Shown here: positions 25,801 to 37,200 of the stretch, piece after piece
Position numbering within the stretch: position 1 is the stretch's first letter
How the letters are laid out: each line of letters starts with the position of its first letter
Assembly: GCA_030549775.1 (NCBI GenBank)
Contig: CM060172.1
Location: 9,659,861-9,723,860, forward strand
From: Tamarix chinensis
Lineage: Eukaryota > Streptophyta > Magnoliopsida > Caryophyllales > Tamaricaceae
Length of the DNA stretch: 64,000 nt
Direction: 5' to 3'
The notes under the pieces: model-generated
Seen by the model: only the letters and a program-made list of their open reading frames with translations
Database searches by the model: none
What the model was told of the DNA's origin: nothing
Translations under genes and position numbers: made by a program

Positions 25801-26269
25801 AGTGTATAATTTGGGGGTTGCGAGCAGTGAAATGAGGAGCAAAACCAAGCGAGCAAAAAAGGGGATAGGGTAGGTATGGTGTAGAGTGATGAGTGACAGT
25901 TTGTAAGTAACATATAGGGGTAAGGAGGGTAGTGAGATGGTCAGTGATAATCTATAATAGGTTAGGGATAGATTAGGGAGAAATCATCTAGTTAAATATT
26001 TAGGATAAAAAGATCTAGTAGAATTTTTAAGGTTACCAGGCTAGGTTTATTTAACGAAACAGATACCAGTTATGACCCAACCTAGGTTTAAAAATTAAAA
26101 TGCACTTTCTAGTATATTTTAACATAATTAAATTTTATAACTAATAAGTTGTAATAAAATTACATATATTAACAATTATATTTTGTATCAAATATCCTAA
26201 AATAGTTATTATAACTAATACACATAATTAAAACTTATAATTAGGGTTTTTTAGAAATTGGGTATTACA
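22812..26269 (-). mobile_element. 5' LTR of truncated gypsy element Y1 (3,458 bp)
   Basis: In minus orientation it begins TGTAATACCC (at 26,269) and ends GGTATTGCA (at 22,812), immediately before its primer site. Its 26,045-26,269 part aligns with 51,150-51,363 of Y2. It contains a G-rich block (about 25,100-25,900, open frames by composition only) and a perfect hairpin at 23,244-23,262. The plus-side flank is internal X sequence. Confidence 0.8.
23244..23262. repeat. Inverted repeat (LTR hairpin), perfect 7-bp stem
   Basis: AGTATGA-CTTCC-TCATACT. The bases differ from the CAGTACG/CGTACTG stem of D copies, but pairing is retained and 'aagtaaa' follows. Confidence 0.75.
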
Positions 26270-29200
26270 GCAAATTTATAAGACAATCGAGGTGCTTCAT
26301 ATGCCATTTCTGTGGCTAAGATCATCCAAGGCAAGACTATCAAGTTGCTTATGTTTAGTGTAGAATGTGCAGTCCATTGGGTCACCAATATTATGAGTCT
26401 TAGAATCAATAAGGTTAGTTTTAGCAGTAAGGAACCTCAATAATATGCCTTCCAATAGTGGGCCATAGTAGAAGCATCAAAAGGCACTTACCCCAAACAA
26501 TGGACAACCTCGAGAGGCTAAGAGGAGACCACAAGGGCCTGACTCATTTCCTCAGGGAGGAGGACAAACCCAGAGTTCTGGAGAGTATTGTTAAGGATAA
26601 TAGGGAGGACAATAAGTTGAGCACCTAAATGTCATCGGTTAGGTAGAGGTTGATCAATAGCTGGATGTGATCATTGGTATGTTCTCCACCCTCTTGTTAC
26701 AAGTATATATATTATTTAATTCGAGATCATCTTTGACATTTGTATCCATTGCATTTATTGCTAGAGTTACTTTATCCCCATCTATTAATATATCTATATC
26801 TATTTTGTTGCCTTCTTAGGATAGATTGGATTGCACTAGGCGTTATTTGGATGTGGCTTTACAGATAAATAGGGTAGACTTCCTAGTATAATTAGCTAAG
26901 TTGGAGCTTGGGACTTTGATGTTATCCTAGGGATGGATATATTGGGAAGTTATCCAGTGATGATAGACTACACATAGGATCAAGTCATGTTTCGAGGGCC
27001 TTAAGGTGCTAGGGTCTCTTATGGTAGAGGCAAGCCTAGGTCTTCAACAAAGGTCTTATCTACCCATATTTTGTATTCTTTGGTGTATAGGGGTTGCCCC
27101 ATGTATTTGTGTGGAGTTTAGGAGTTGAAAAAGGACATGTCAACATTGTAGGATATTCCAATTGTCTGGGAGTTTCCTAATGCGTTCCTAAAAGAGATAC
27201 CTGGTATACCACCGATGCGTGAGATATACTTCACCATTAAGTTAGTACCAAGGATGGAGCCAATTTCAAAGGTGCCTTACTGAATTTCGTTGATAAAGAT
27301 GAGGGAGTTAAAGACTCACTTGGAGGAGTTAGTAGAGCACATATACATTTGCTAGAGTGTGTCTCAATGGTAAGCACAAGTTTTTTTTTGTGAAGAAGAA
27401 GGATATGATCCTTCATCTGTGTATAGATTATCAGGGTCTAAACTAGTTGTCAATGAAGAACTGATATCCTCTTCTGAGGATTGATGTTCAATCAAATTTG
27501 AGGTGCTACGATCTTTTAAATATTAACTTGAGGTTTAGAAATCATCAGTTGAGTATCAACAAGATAGACATCATGAAGATGACCTTTAAGACACATTATG
27601 GACACTATAAGTTCATGATGATGCCTTTTGGGCACACCAATGCATTTATCATCTTTATGGATTTGATAATGAGGATTTTTTAGCTATTCCTCTATTAGTT
27701 TGTGGTAGTGATGCATATGAGATCCAAGTTAGATCATTCTAGGAAGTGGTATCTAATTAATATTAGATCAACCAAAAACTAAGAGTAGAATGGGGAGAGA
27801 TTTGAGAAGACAAAATTGGTTCTTGGTAACTCCTAGAATCAATACTCACAAGAACCATGAGAGGTTTAAACTCTCAGGATAAATCTTAAAAGATTTTGCT
27901 AAACTTCAAACTCTTATACTAGAGTTGAAGGTTAAGGGCTCTCGATTTTGAGGGAAAAAATTTGCATCAAAAAACAAGTTGATTCCTCTTTCATTCTTTA
28001 CTTGGAACTTATAGATGGAGTGCAAGATTAAAGATTACAATTTAGAAAACTAATACAAGTTATTTTAGCTAAAACAAATAAAAGAGAATACCTAATAGAC
28101 CACCCATGTCACTCATCCATGAGGTGTGTGATGTGCTAATTTCGAATAGTGGGGGCTTCCATCATGTGTCCAACTAATGTATCTGCCACTTGATTCATAA
28201 AGAAAGAGAAAAGGATAATTTTAATCTTGTTAGTGACAAAAAGAAGTAAATAATATTTTCTAGCCTTCCTTTTTCTTTCCAAAAGTTTGCATAGTTCTTC
28301 CCAAGTGTTGAAAAGGACTTATCATGTAGCTTAAGAGGGACTTGTGATTTGTTTTATGTGGTTATTGTGGGTACAGATTGGGCTGTATTTTGGGGGTATT
28401 TTTGGAGCTAAAATAATAAAAGAAAATGAGCTAAAAATGGTGGGAAAACGTGGGAAAATGTGGCTTAAAAAGGTGGGGGTTTTATTATGTGGAGGTGGTA
28501 AAAGTTGACAAGGTTTGCATGGCTCGCATGAATAATTTTCTTAGGAGTGATTAATTTTTCCAAGTGATGAGAGTTTTGTGACTCTCAAACTTGAAAAAAT
28601 CAAGGGTAAGATTGTGATTATTAGATGAGGATGCTCCTACATTAGGTAGTTTCATAGATGAAATTTTGGTATACTCTTGGAGTGGATAGGATCATGAACA
28701 ACATGTTCGTATGATTTTTGTCACTCCTTAGAGAACATAATTTGCATACTAAACTCTCTAAGTGTGAGTTTTGGCTTTAGAGGGTTGTATTTTTAGGTCA
28801 TGTGGTGTCATTAAAAGGATTTGTTGTGGTTCCAACAAAGATTTGGGCAATGATTGAGTGGGAGCACCCACTAACATCCTAAAGGTTTGTAGCTTCTTAG
28901 GTTTGGCCAAGTACAACAAATGATTTGTTAATGACTTCTCAAAGTTAGTTTGTCCCTTGATGAACCTTCTAAAGAAGACAACTAGATTTTAGTGAGATGA
29001 TATATGTAAGGGAGCATTGCAAGAGTAGTTACACCATAGTTTTGCATCAACCATTGAGATCAAGATGGTTTGAGGTTTTACAAGAATGATTCAAAGCATG
29101 GGTTGGGTTATGTATTGATGTAGCATGGTACAATAGCGTCTTATACTTTTCATCAGTTGAAATAGCATGAGAAAAACTACCTAATGCATGACTTGGAGTT

Positions 29201-30092
29201 GGTATCAATCATCATCACACTAAAGATTTGGAGGCATTATCTATATAGGATGCATTGTAGATTCTTCACCAACCATTAGCACCTCAAGTATATATGTTCA
29301 CTAAGAAAGAGTTGAATATGAGATAAAGGAGATGGATAGAATTGGTAAAAGACTATAATATCGAGTTAACCTACCATAAGGGTAGGGTCAATGTTGTTTT
29401 AGATGTCTTTAGTAGGAAGACATCACACTCTTTGAGTGCTTGTCTGGTGGCCTAGTTGGTTTATGGAGAAGCTTGGTGAGATGGAAATAGAGATGATCTA
29501 GTATGGTGACCTAGAGGTCCAGATGAGTGCCTTGATGATTACGTTAACAATTTTTTTATGAGATTTGAGCAAGATAACCTAGAGACGTTAAGCTCAAGAG
29601 GATTCACCAGAAGATTTAGGACTACTGAGCTAAGGGTTTTCGGATTCATGAGGATGGTAACATTCACTATAGAGGTCATTCATATGTACCTTTAGTTGTG
29701 TTAATTTAAAGCACTAAATTTTAGAGGAGGGGAACTATACTCTATATTATGTCCAATGAGAAGGAGATAAGTTGTATAAGGACCTTAAGAGCTTTACTAG
29801 TGGTTTTCATAAAGCGAGAGGTAATGGAGCTTGTTTTGAGGTGTCTGACTTCGCAAAAGGTCAAGATTGAGCACTAGAGGCTTGGTTAATCCAGCCATTA
29901 AGTGTTTTGAGGTGGAAGGGACCCATCTTGATGGATTTTGTGAGTAATATATCAAGGACTCACAACAGGTGTGATACAATCTGGGTTATCAATGATAGGT
30001 TGACGAAGTTAACAGTACTTGTGCCGATGAAGTGGACTTGGAGTATGGATCAACTAGTTGATGCTTATATGAGTCTTGTAATGAGTAGGCAA
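26270..30092 (+). pseudogene. Ty3/gypsy (chromovirus-type) pol remnant: protease, RT, RNase H, integrase part 1
   Basis: The polyprotein of element X is decayed, with many stops and frameshifts. In order I can follow protease-like sequence (about 26,660-26,960), reverse transcriptase (about 27,170-28,990; HYGHYKFMMMPFGHTNA near 27,600, and FVVV..FIDE, the FxDD active site with D to E, around 27,700-28,660), RNase H (about 29,130-29,430; MHDLELV, KIWRHYLY, KELNMR) and integrase (about 29,580-30,092; LMDFVSNISRTHNRCDTIWV, NDRLTKL). The RT is split by a 936-bp solo LTR at 27,709, and integrase is cut at 30,092 by LTR D2; it resumes at 39,179. Gag is nearly absent because Y1 removed the 5' part. 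Assignment rests on domain order and motifs typical of plant gypsy elements. The element cannot encode active enzymes. Confidence 0.88.
27709..28644 (-). mobile_element. Solo LTR, 936 bp, inside gypsy RT
   Basis: Flanked by perfect 5-bp duplications GGTAG (27,704-27,708 and 28,645-28,649). Plus-strand ends are TGATGCATATGAG and CTCCTACATTA, so the termini are an inverted TGATG/CATTA with one mismatch. The RT frame reads FVVV before it and FIDE after it, apart from one lost base. It has no coding domains and no relation to the long TGTAA LTRs. A copia-type solo LTR is likely. Minus orientation is only suggested by a TATA-like 'ctataag' on that strand. Confidence 0.75.
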
Positions 30093-30608
30093 TGTAACAC
30101 CCCAAAATTCACTATTTTTTTTTAAACGGAAGCAATTAAAATAGAAATACTTAAAACCTGTGAATTCAGGGAATGTTACCGCCATACTTAGTACCAGACC
30201 GGTTCTCTCCGACCGTTCCAATACCAAGTGCTAAGGCTAAGAAAATTAATAATCAATTATAAATCAAGAAATTCTAAACTCGAAATAAGCATTAAACGGT
30301 TATAAAGCAAAAATTAGAGTATGCATAAAGAATTATTATTCATATTCAAAAGAGGAATAACTTACAATTGATAAAAGATTCATTTAAAATACTCAGTACA
30401 AGAAATGAATTGTAAAAGGGTAAATTCGATTTAAAAGAATAACATGAGTAGATAAGTTAATAAGAGGAGTGAAAACGGCCACGACACTCTTGAACCTTGA
30501 GCCAACCATAATCTCAACACTCAGCCCTACCAGATGTCTCACCCACCTGCGCAAAGTCAGAAGGGCCAACTACTCGTGGGAATGAGCAGCACCCATGAAA
30601 AGGGTGAT

Positions 30609-30625
30609 CAGTACGCTACATACTG
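30609..30625. repeat. Inverted repeat (LTR hairpin)
   Basis: CAGTACG-CTA-CATACTG, one mismatch or wobble in the stem, followed by 'agcaaggtaa'. Confidence 0.65.
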
Positions 30626-30829
30626 AGCAAGGTAACCAAGCACTAAGGCCAACACATAAACCATGCATAAGAATAAAAGAACATAAAGACCATCATGATA
30701 ACATAATATCGAACAATCTTTCGGGTAAATACATAAAGGCCCATTTATAGTCCGGATTAATTATTTAATTAATTTCTGAACAAAACTCATTTCACACCAT
30801 GCTTTTTATCAAATCCAAGTGAGTACTGG

Positions 30830-31185
30830 AACCCCACTATTATAGCCAATGGACCGAAAACACACAAGGCATATAGCTCCTGACCACTATTATAGCCAGT
30901 GGATTGGTCTCCAATATACCATAGTACCTGACCACTATTATTCATCGGTGGACCGGTCAGGCCTCTGCTCGCATGGTGTTCCACTATAAGTATTTAGTGT
31001 CTTTCCCATGTCTTGGCACAAATATGTTCGATTTTGTTGAGCATGGAATCCTCCACTATTATAGCCAGTGGACCAGAAATGCACAGGTACAAAGCCTGAC
31101 CACTATTATTATCGGTGGACTGGTTACACATAGGACATCATGCCCTAACCACTATTATTCGCTGGTGGACCGGTCTGGGCCCGGC
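30830..31185. repeat. CCACTATT..GGTGG repeat array in LTR D2
   Basis: About six units 'ccactattatagccagtggac', each with potential CCAC/GTGG pairing, spaced 50-70 bp. Confidence 0.7.
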
Positions 31186-31854
31186 TCAAAAATCTTTCAC
31201 TTTACATGATTAATGTCTTAAGTGTATTATTCGGAGAATTTTAACCCTAGACATGCATGAATTGCTCCCTTTACACATATCCTTCAAGTCCACTTATTTC
31301 CTTACTCTAAGGTTTTCCCTAGAAACCCTAATTTAGGCCTAAGTGGCCCATCCTATGCCACTTCACACAACCCAAATCATTTTAACACTCCACACACCAC
31401 ATGTAACACCCCAAAATTCACTAAAATTTTTTTTTAAAACGAAAGCAATTAAGATAGAAACACTTAAATCCTGTGAATTCTAGGAATGTTACCGCCACAC
31501 TTAGTACCCGACCGGTTCTCTCAAACCGTTCCAATACCAAGTGCTAAGGCTAAAGAAAAGATTTACGTTAAATTCAAATTAACAATTCATAAAAGGATTC
31601 GAAGATCATACACAAAATCAGAGTACGAGAAATTAAGAGTTAATTACAATATCCTTGAAGTTTCAAATAACACTTGTAACTTCCAAATAGAAATACATTG
31701 AAACAAGATAAAACCCGATGGGTCAAATTTCGGTTTGTCTACTCACTCAAGTCAAGCCTGCCACCCCAAAACAGTCTCTGATCTTAAACCTGCACAAGAG
31801 GTCTGCTCCCCACCATCAGTGGATCATCACAGGACCCATCAACCAAGGTAGTAT

Positions 31855-31873
31855 CAATACGGGTCTAGTACTG
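31855..31873. repeat. Inverted repeat (LTR hairpin), weaker
   Basis: CAATAC-GGGTCTA-GTACTG pairs 5 of 6 stem positions plus one wobble, followed by 'agtaaggtga'. Confidence 0.5.
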
Positions 31874-33224
31874 AGTAAGGTGACTTGATCACTAAGGACA
31901 ACACATAAATACATAAATCATGCAGAACGTAAAAGAGAATATTCATAAATGCATATGATCAACCGGGTAAAAGTACGTACAAAGGCCCATGAATAATCTG
32001 GATTAATTACTTAATTAATCTCTTATCAGAATCCGATTCACACCATACTTTTTATCAAATCCATGCCAAACCCTAAATTCAAACCATAAAGATTCATCCA
32101 TACCAACCTTACATTCAATCCTCACCAAACCAAATACTCATCCTTAACAAACCCTAAATTCAAACCATACCAACCCAAAGATTCAAATCATATAAAACTC
32201 AAAGATTTTCCCTCATAATACAATTGATTAGAATCTCCCCTTCCATAACCACAAATTAGATTCTCCCATACAAGACCATAAGTTAGATTCTTCCACATAA
32301 ACTCATAAATTAGAATCTCCCAAGCAAAACCATAAATTGAATTCCCCCAAGCAAATCATAAATTAGATTCCCCCATATAATATCATAAATTACATTTTCC
32401 CAAATAACATTAAAAAAAATAGATTCTCCCAAACAACCATAAATTCGATTATTCCATGTAACCTCATAAATTACCTTCTCCCAATTAACATCCTAATTTA
32501 AATTCTCCCAAATAAACCATAAATTCGAATCTCTCATATAACATCATAAATTACCCTCTCCCAAATAACATCCTAAATTAGATTCTCCCAAACAAACCAT
32601 AAAATTCTGCTCTTTCACACATAAAATCATACATTAGATTATTCCTTATAAAACCATAAAATTAGGTTAACTCACTTCCCTTAATCAAATTCTTTCCCCA
32701 TCCTCCTTTTTCATCCTTCCTCTCACACAAACCACATCGACTTCCTCACATACACAACACATATCATCATGCATAATTAATACACATACCATGCACAACA
32801 TACTTCAACTCCAAGTCATACCACATATAAAATGGTTAATTATAATAAACACTACATGCGAAACACATAATACACATAAGCACATAAAAGGCCTTAGCAC
32901 TCCTTACCTAAAACGACACCGGTCTTGGAGCACGCTCCTACGCCTCCTTAAGGTTTTGACTGGTTTTACCTATTTTGAGAGAAAAGCTAAAATTAGACTC
33001 TCTCCTATCAAAATAATATTAAACACTAATTTAATATAAGAATAGTTTTTTTGTAAAATAATAATAACAAAAATACCAAAATAATATCAATATTAATATT
33101 AATAAGAATAATAAAATAGTAGAAATAATAATAATAAGGCATTACTCAAAAATAAAGTGAAATAAGGGTTTCGGACCCTTTACCAAAATAATACTAAAAA
33201 GATTATTTGTAAATTAAATAACCC

Positions 33225-33232
33225 AATTCAGA

Positions 33233-33274
<42 letters not shown>

Positions 33275-33278
33275 TATG

Positions 33279-33324
<46 letters not shown>

Positions 33325-33330
33325 TGATAA
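33225..33330. repeat. (AAT)n microsatellite in LTR D3
   Basis: Long AAT runs broken by 'attatgat'. Equivalent tracts occur in D1 (10,500-11,940) and D2 (36,620-37,470). Confidence 0.9.
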
Positions 33331-36300
33331 TAGTAACATTATTAACAACACTACTGTTAAAATAATTGTATTAATAATAATAAATAAGAATAATGGAAAT
33401 TCGAAGTAGAAAATAATAATAATAATAATTATACGTATAACATTTTAATATTAATAATAGTAAATATAGAAATAATAAGAAGAAGAATAATAAAATCGAA
33501 TTAAAATATATTAGGCTTCAGTCATCAACATAAATAATAATAAAATATTATTATTATTAATAATAATAATGCATATTAAAATATAAATATTAAGAATAAT
33601 AATAATAGTATTTATATGTAAATAATTGAAATAAAATAATTTAAGGGTTATAAAAATAGAGAAAATAGCTGAGAGGGTCTAGGGTTCAACCAAATGTCGG
33701 TGGGGATAGGCGGCACCGGCGGTGGCGCACGGAGGTGGCGGCAGTGGCCGGAAAGAGGAAATAAAGAGGGGAAAGTTGCATGCTGGGAATAAGATAGGAA
33801 GAATTAAAATGGGAGCTGGGGTGTTTTGAGTTCCCCAGAAGGAGAGGGACAGAATGAGGGTGGTGGCGGAGCCAAAGGTGGCGGCGCACGGCGGCGGTGG
33901 GTGGTGGCCGAATGGAGGAGAAGGAGAAAGAGAGAGGAGGAGAGGGAGAAAGAGGAAAATAAAGGTATGGGGAGATAGAGGAGGTTCTGAAGGAGAGAAT
34001 GGGAGGAGAAAGAAGCGGCAGAAGCGGCGAAAGAGGTGGCTAATGGTGGTTCGAAGGACGGCGGAGGTGGAAAACAGGTTGGTCGAGAAGGGAAGTTTGC
34101 ACAGTCGGGGAGGTTTGTGCAGAAATAATCGAGAGTGATGAATGGTTTGGTTAGCTATAGGGAGGTGCAAGGAATGCATGGGTGGCTAGAGAAAGCGGCG
34201 AAGTTGGCCGGAGGCGGAGGACGGGGCGTCTAAAGAAGTAGTGGTGGCAAGGAAGGATTTATGGGTTAGGAAATCCAAACTCGAAACAGGGTAGATTGTG
34301 AGGGTATTTATAGAGTTAGAGGAGAGGTTAGGGTTATTTAGGTCGGTGAGGGGATAAGGAAGTAGGGTTCGGGCTTACCGGAGGCGAGGGTTGGCCGGCG
34401 GCAGCAAAACGGGGCAAGGGTGGGTTGGCAGAAAAGAGAGAGAATCGTGCGAGGAGGGGAGAGTTGGTTGGGTCTGTGTGGTCGCCGAATCAAGGGAGGA
34501 GAATGGCCGATCAAAATGGCGAGATCGCCGGCAAAAAACCAGGGCGGGCGGCGTTGTTGCAGGTCGACGGTGGCTCGGGGAAGAAGAAGGAAGAAGATGG
34601 TGGGGGTGCTGGACCGGGCGGTTTGCGAAGAAAGAAAATAAAAAGAAAGGCGGCGAACCGGGCTAGGCGCGAGGGGTAAGTTCATTAATTAACACGACGG
34701 GTTCTTGGGGGAAAGACAATTAAAACGCGGCGCGGAAAGAGATAGGGAAGCAGGCCGCTACGCAGGCTGGGCCGCGCGAAGGAAAGGAAAGGAAAAGAGG
34801 AACTAGGCCGCTGGGCTGGCCCAGATCGGAGAGGAGAAAAAGAAAAAAGAAAAGAAGAAGAAAGAAAAAGAAAGAAAAAGGGAAAAGGGAAAAGGGAAAA
34901 AATAATGGTTTGGGATAATTAAATTAATTAGAATATTTGGGATATTTCAAAATGATAATATTTAAATAAAATAATATTTAAATCCCTTTTTAGGCTAAAT
35001 TAGGATTTTTAAAAGATTTTCCACAAATTCCTTTTTAATTAGCAAAACATCCTAATTTTCTCTAATTAAATTATTTATAAAATTAATATTAATTTGAAAC
35101 TATTTTCTCCTTCTTATTTTAAATAAAATAATTTATTTAATTTGTTTTCAAAATAAAATGCTTAATTAGCTAAAATACCCAAATTCTTTTCTTAATAAAA
35201 ATACTTATAAATTTCTTCTTGATTTGCCATAATTAATTCAATTTAAAAATAATTTATTTAAATAATTCTTATAATAAATATCCTTTAAATGTAGTTTATA
35301 AAATTAGAAATTTTCGGGGCATTTCACCACAACTCATAAATTCCATCCTTATAATTACACTTTAATCACCAAATACACATGATACCATAAAAACCCTAAG
35401 CAGCCACACCAAGTCCTAATTGTCCACACAAACCCTAGCTTAGTCTCCTACATACTCTTATATTGCTCCGCGTACTATTTTTCACCCAAAGTGTTTAAAC
35501 ACCCAACCAACACTTACATTACCTTCCTCACATCCCAAATCAACATTCCATATGTAAATTTCATGCCCATGTAGACTTTACACATCTCAAGCAACCATTC
35601 AAAGTTTTTATGCGAAACCCTAAAATCCCCCGTAAAACCCTAGATTCAACCATGCAACCCTAGATCCATCCATGTAAAACCCTAAATTCTTTCATGCAAA
35701 ACCTAAGGTTCCTTCATACAAAACCCTAAATTTAATTCACACAAAACCCAAGGTTTCTCCATACAAACCCTAAATTCAATCCGTACAAACCATAAATTAG
35801 ATCCTCCTATGTTACACCACATATTAGATTCTCCCATGCTACACCATAGGTTAAATTCTCCCATACAAAATCATAGATTAGATTCTCCCATATAAAACCA
35901 TAAATTACATTCTCCCACATAAAACCATAAATTATATTCTCTCATATAAAATTATAAATTAGATTCTCCCATATAACACCATAATTAGATTTTCCCATAC
36001 AAAACCATAAATTAGATTCTCCCATACAACACAATAAATTAGATTCTACCATAAAAAACCATAAATTATATTTTCTCACACGAAACCATAAATTAGATTC
36101 TCTAGTACAAAACCATAAATTAAATTCTCTCACACGAAACCCTAAATTTTCCATTTTATTCTTCCACTCATGGATCATTAAAATACTTAGGTCAATTCAC
36201 ATCCCTTGGTCAACTTATTTCCCCATCCTCTTTTTTCATTCTTTCACCCACATAAACCATATTAATATCCTCATATGCATGCCTTACAGGGTCACAACAC

Positions 36301-37089
36301 ATATCATCACATATACATAATACACATGCCAGACAAATACACAAAAACATACTTCAACTCCACGTCATACCACATACGAAATAATTACAATAATAAACAT
36401 AGGGTGCATAACATACATATAATGCACATCAACACACAACAGGCCTTAGTAACACCCTTACCTAAAATGACACGGGTCTTGGAGCACGCTCCTATGCCTC
36501 CTTAAGACTTTGACAAAATAATAACACATTAATAAAAATAACATTAACAAATTTCTAACTTTACTAAAGATATAAGAAATAATAGAAATATTATAAAAGT
36601 TGATAATATAGGGTTAAAGACTTTACCCTAATAATAATAATGATACTAAAAATAATATCAATGATAATATTAATAAGAATAATAATAGTAGTAGTAACAA
36701 TAATAATAAAAAGGGCATTACTCAAAAATAAAGTGAAATAAGGGATTCGGCCCCTTTACCAAAATAATGCCAACAATAATATTAGTAAAATTAATAACAA
36801 AATTTAGTAATAATAATAATAATGAAATAGTAATAATAATAATGATAAAAACCATAATACTATTGCAAAAATGATAATAATCATAATAGTAATAATAGTA
36901 AGGATAATATTAGAAGATAAAATGAAGTAGGGTTTCTACCCCACATTGAATAATAATAACACTAATAAATAATAATAAACACAAATGATAAAAATATTAA
37001 AAATATTAATAATAGTAAGACTTGATATTTATAATACAATTCAAAATAGGCACAATAGGGTTTTAGCCCTATATAAAATAATAATACTA

Positions 37090-37095
37090 ACACTT

Positions 37096-37133
<38 letters not shown>

Positions 37134-37200
37134 TAATAATAAGAACAACAACAACAACAACAACAACAATGATAATAATAATAATAACAACACTAATGGT
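37090..37200. repeat. (AAT)n and (AAC)n microsatellites in LTR D2
   Basis: AAT repeats followed by about eight AAC units at 37,145-37,169. They generate a poly-Asn frame on plus and poly-Leu/Ile frames on minus, which are artefacts. Confidence 0.9.

Larger units (their letters stand above)
31402..35326 (-). mobile_element. Solo giant LTR D3 (3,925 bp), nested in D2
   Basis: It begins TGTAACACCCC, ends CGGGGCATTTCA and has perfect target duplications CCACA (31,397-31,401 and 35,327-35,331). D1 provides the matching uninterrupted site at about 9,130-9,180, where 'aaatcattttaacaccc' runs on to 'cacaactcat'. It has the same modules as D1 and D2 but lacks an obvious CCAC..GTGG array and carries a longer 'ccataaattagattctccc' array (about 32,190-32,660). 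No coding domains. Confidence 0.88.
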
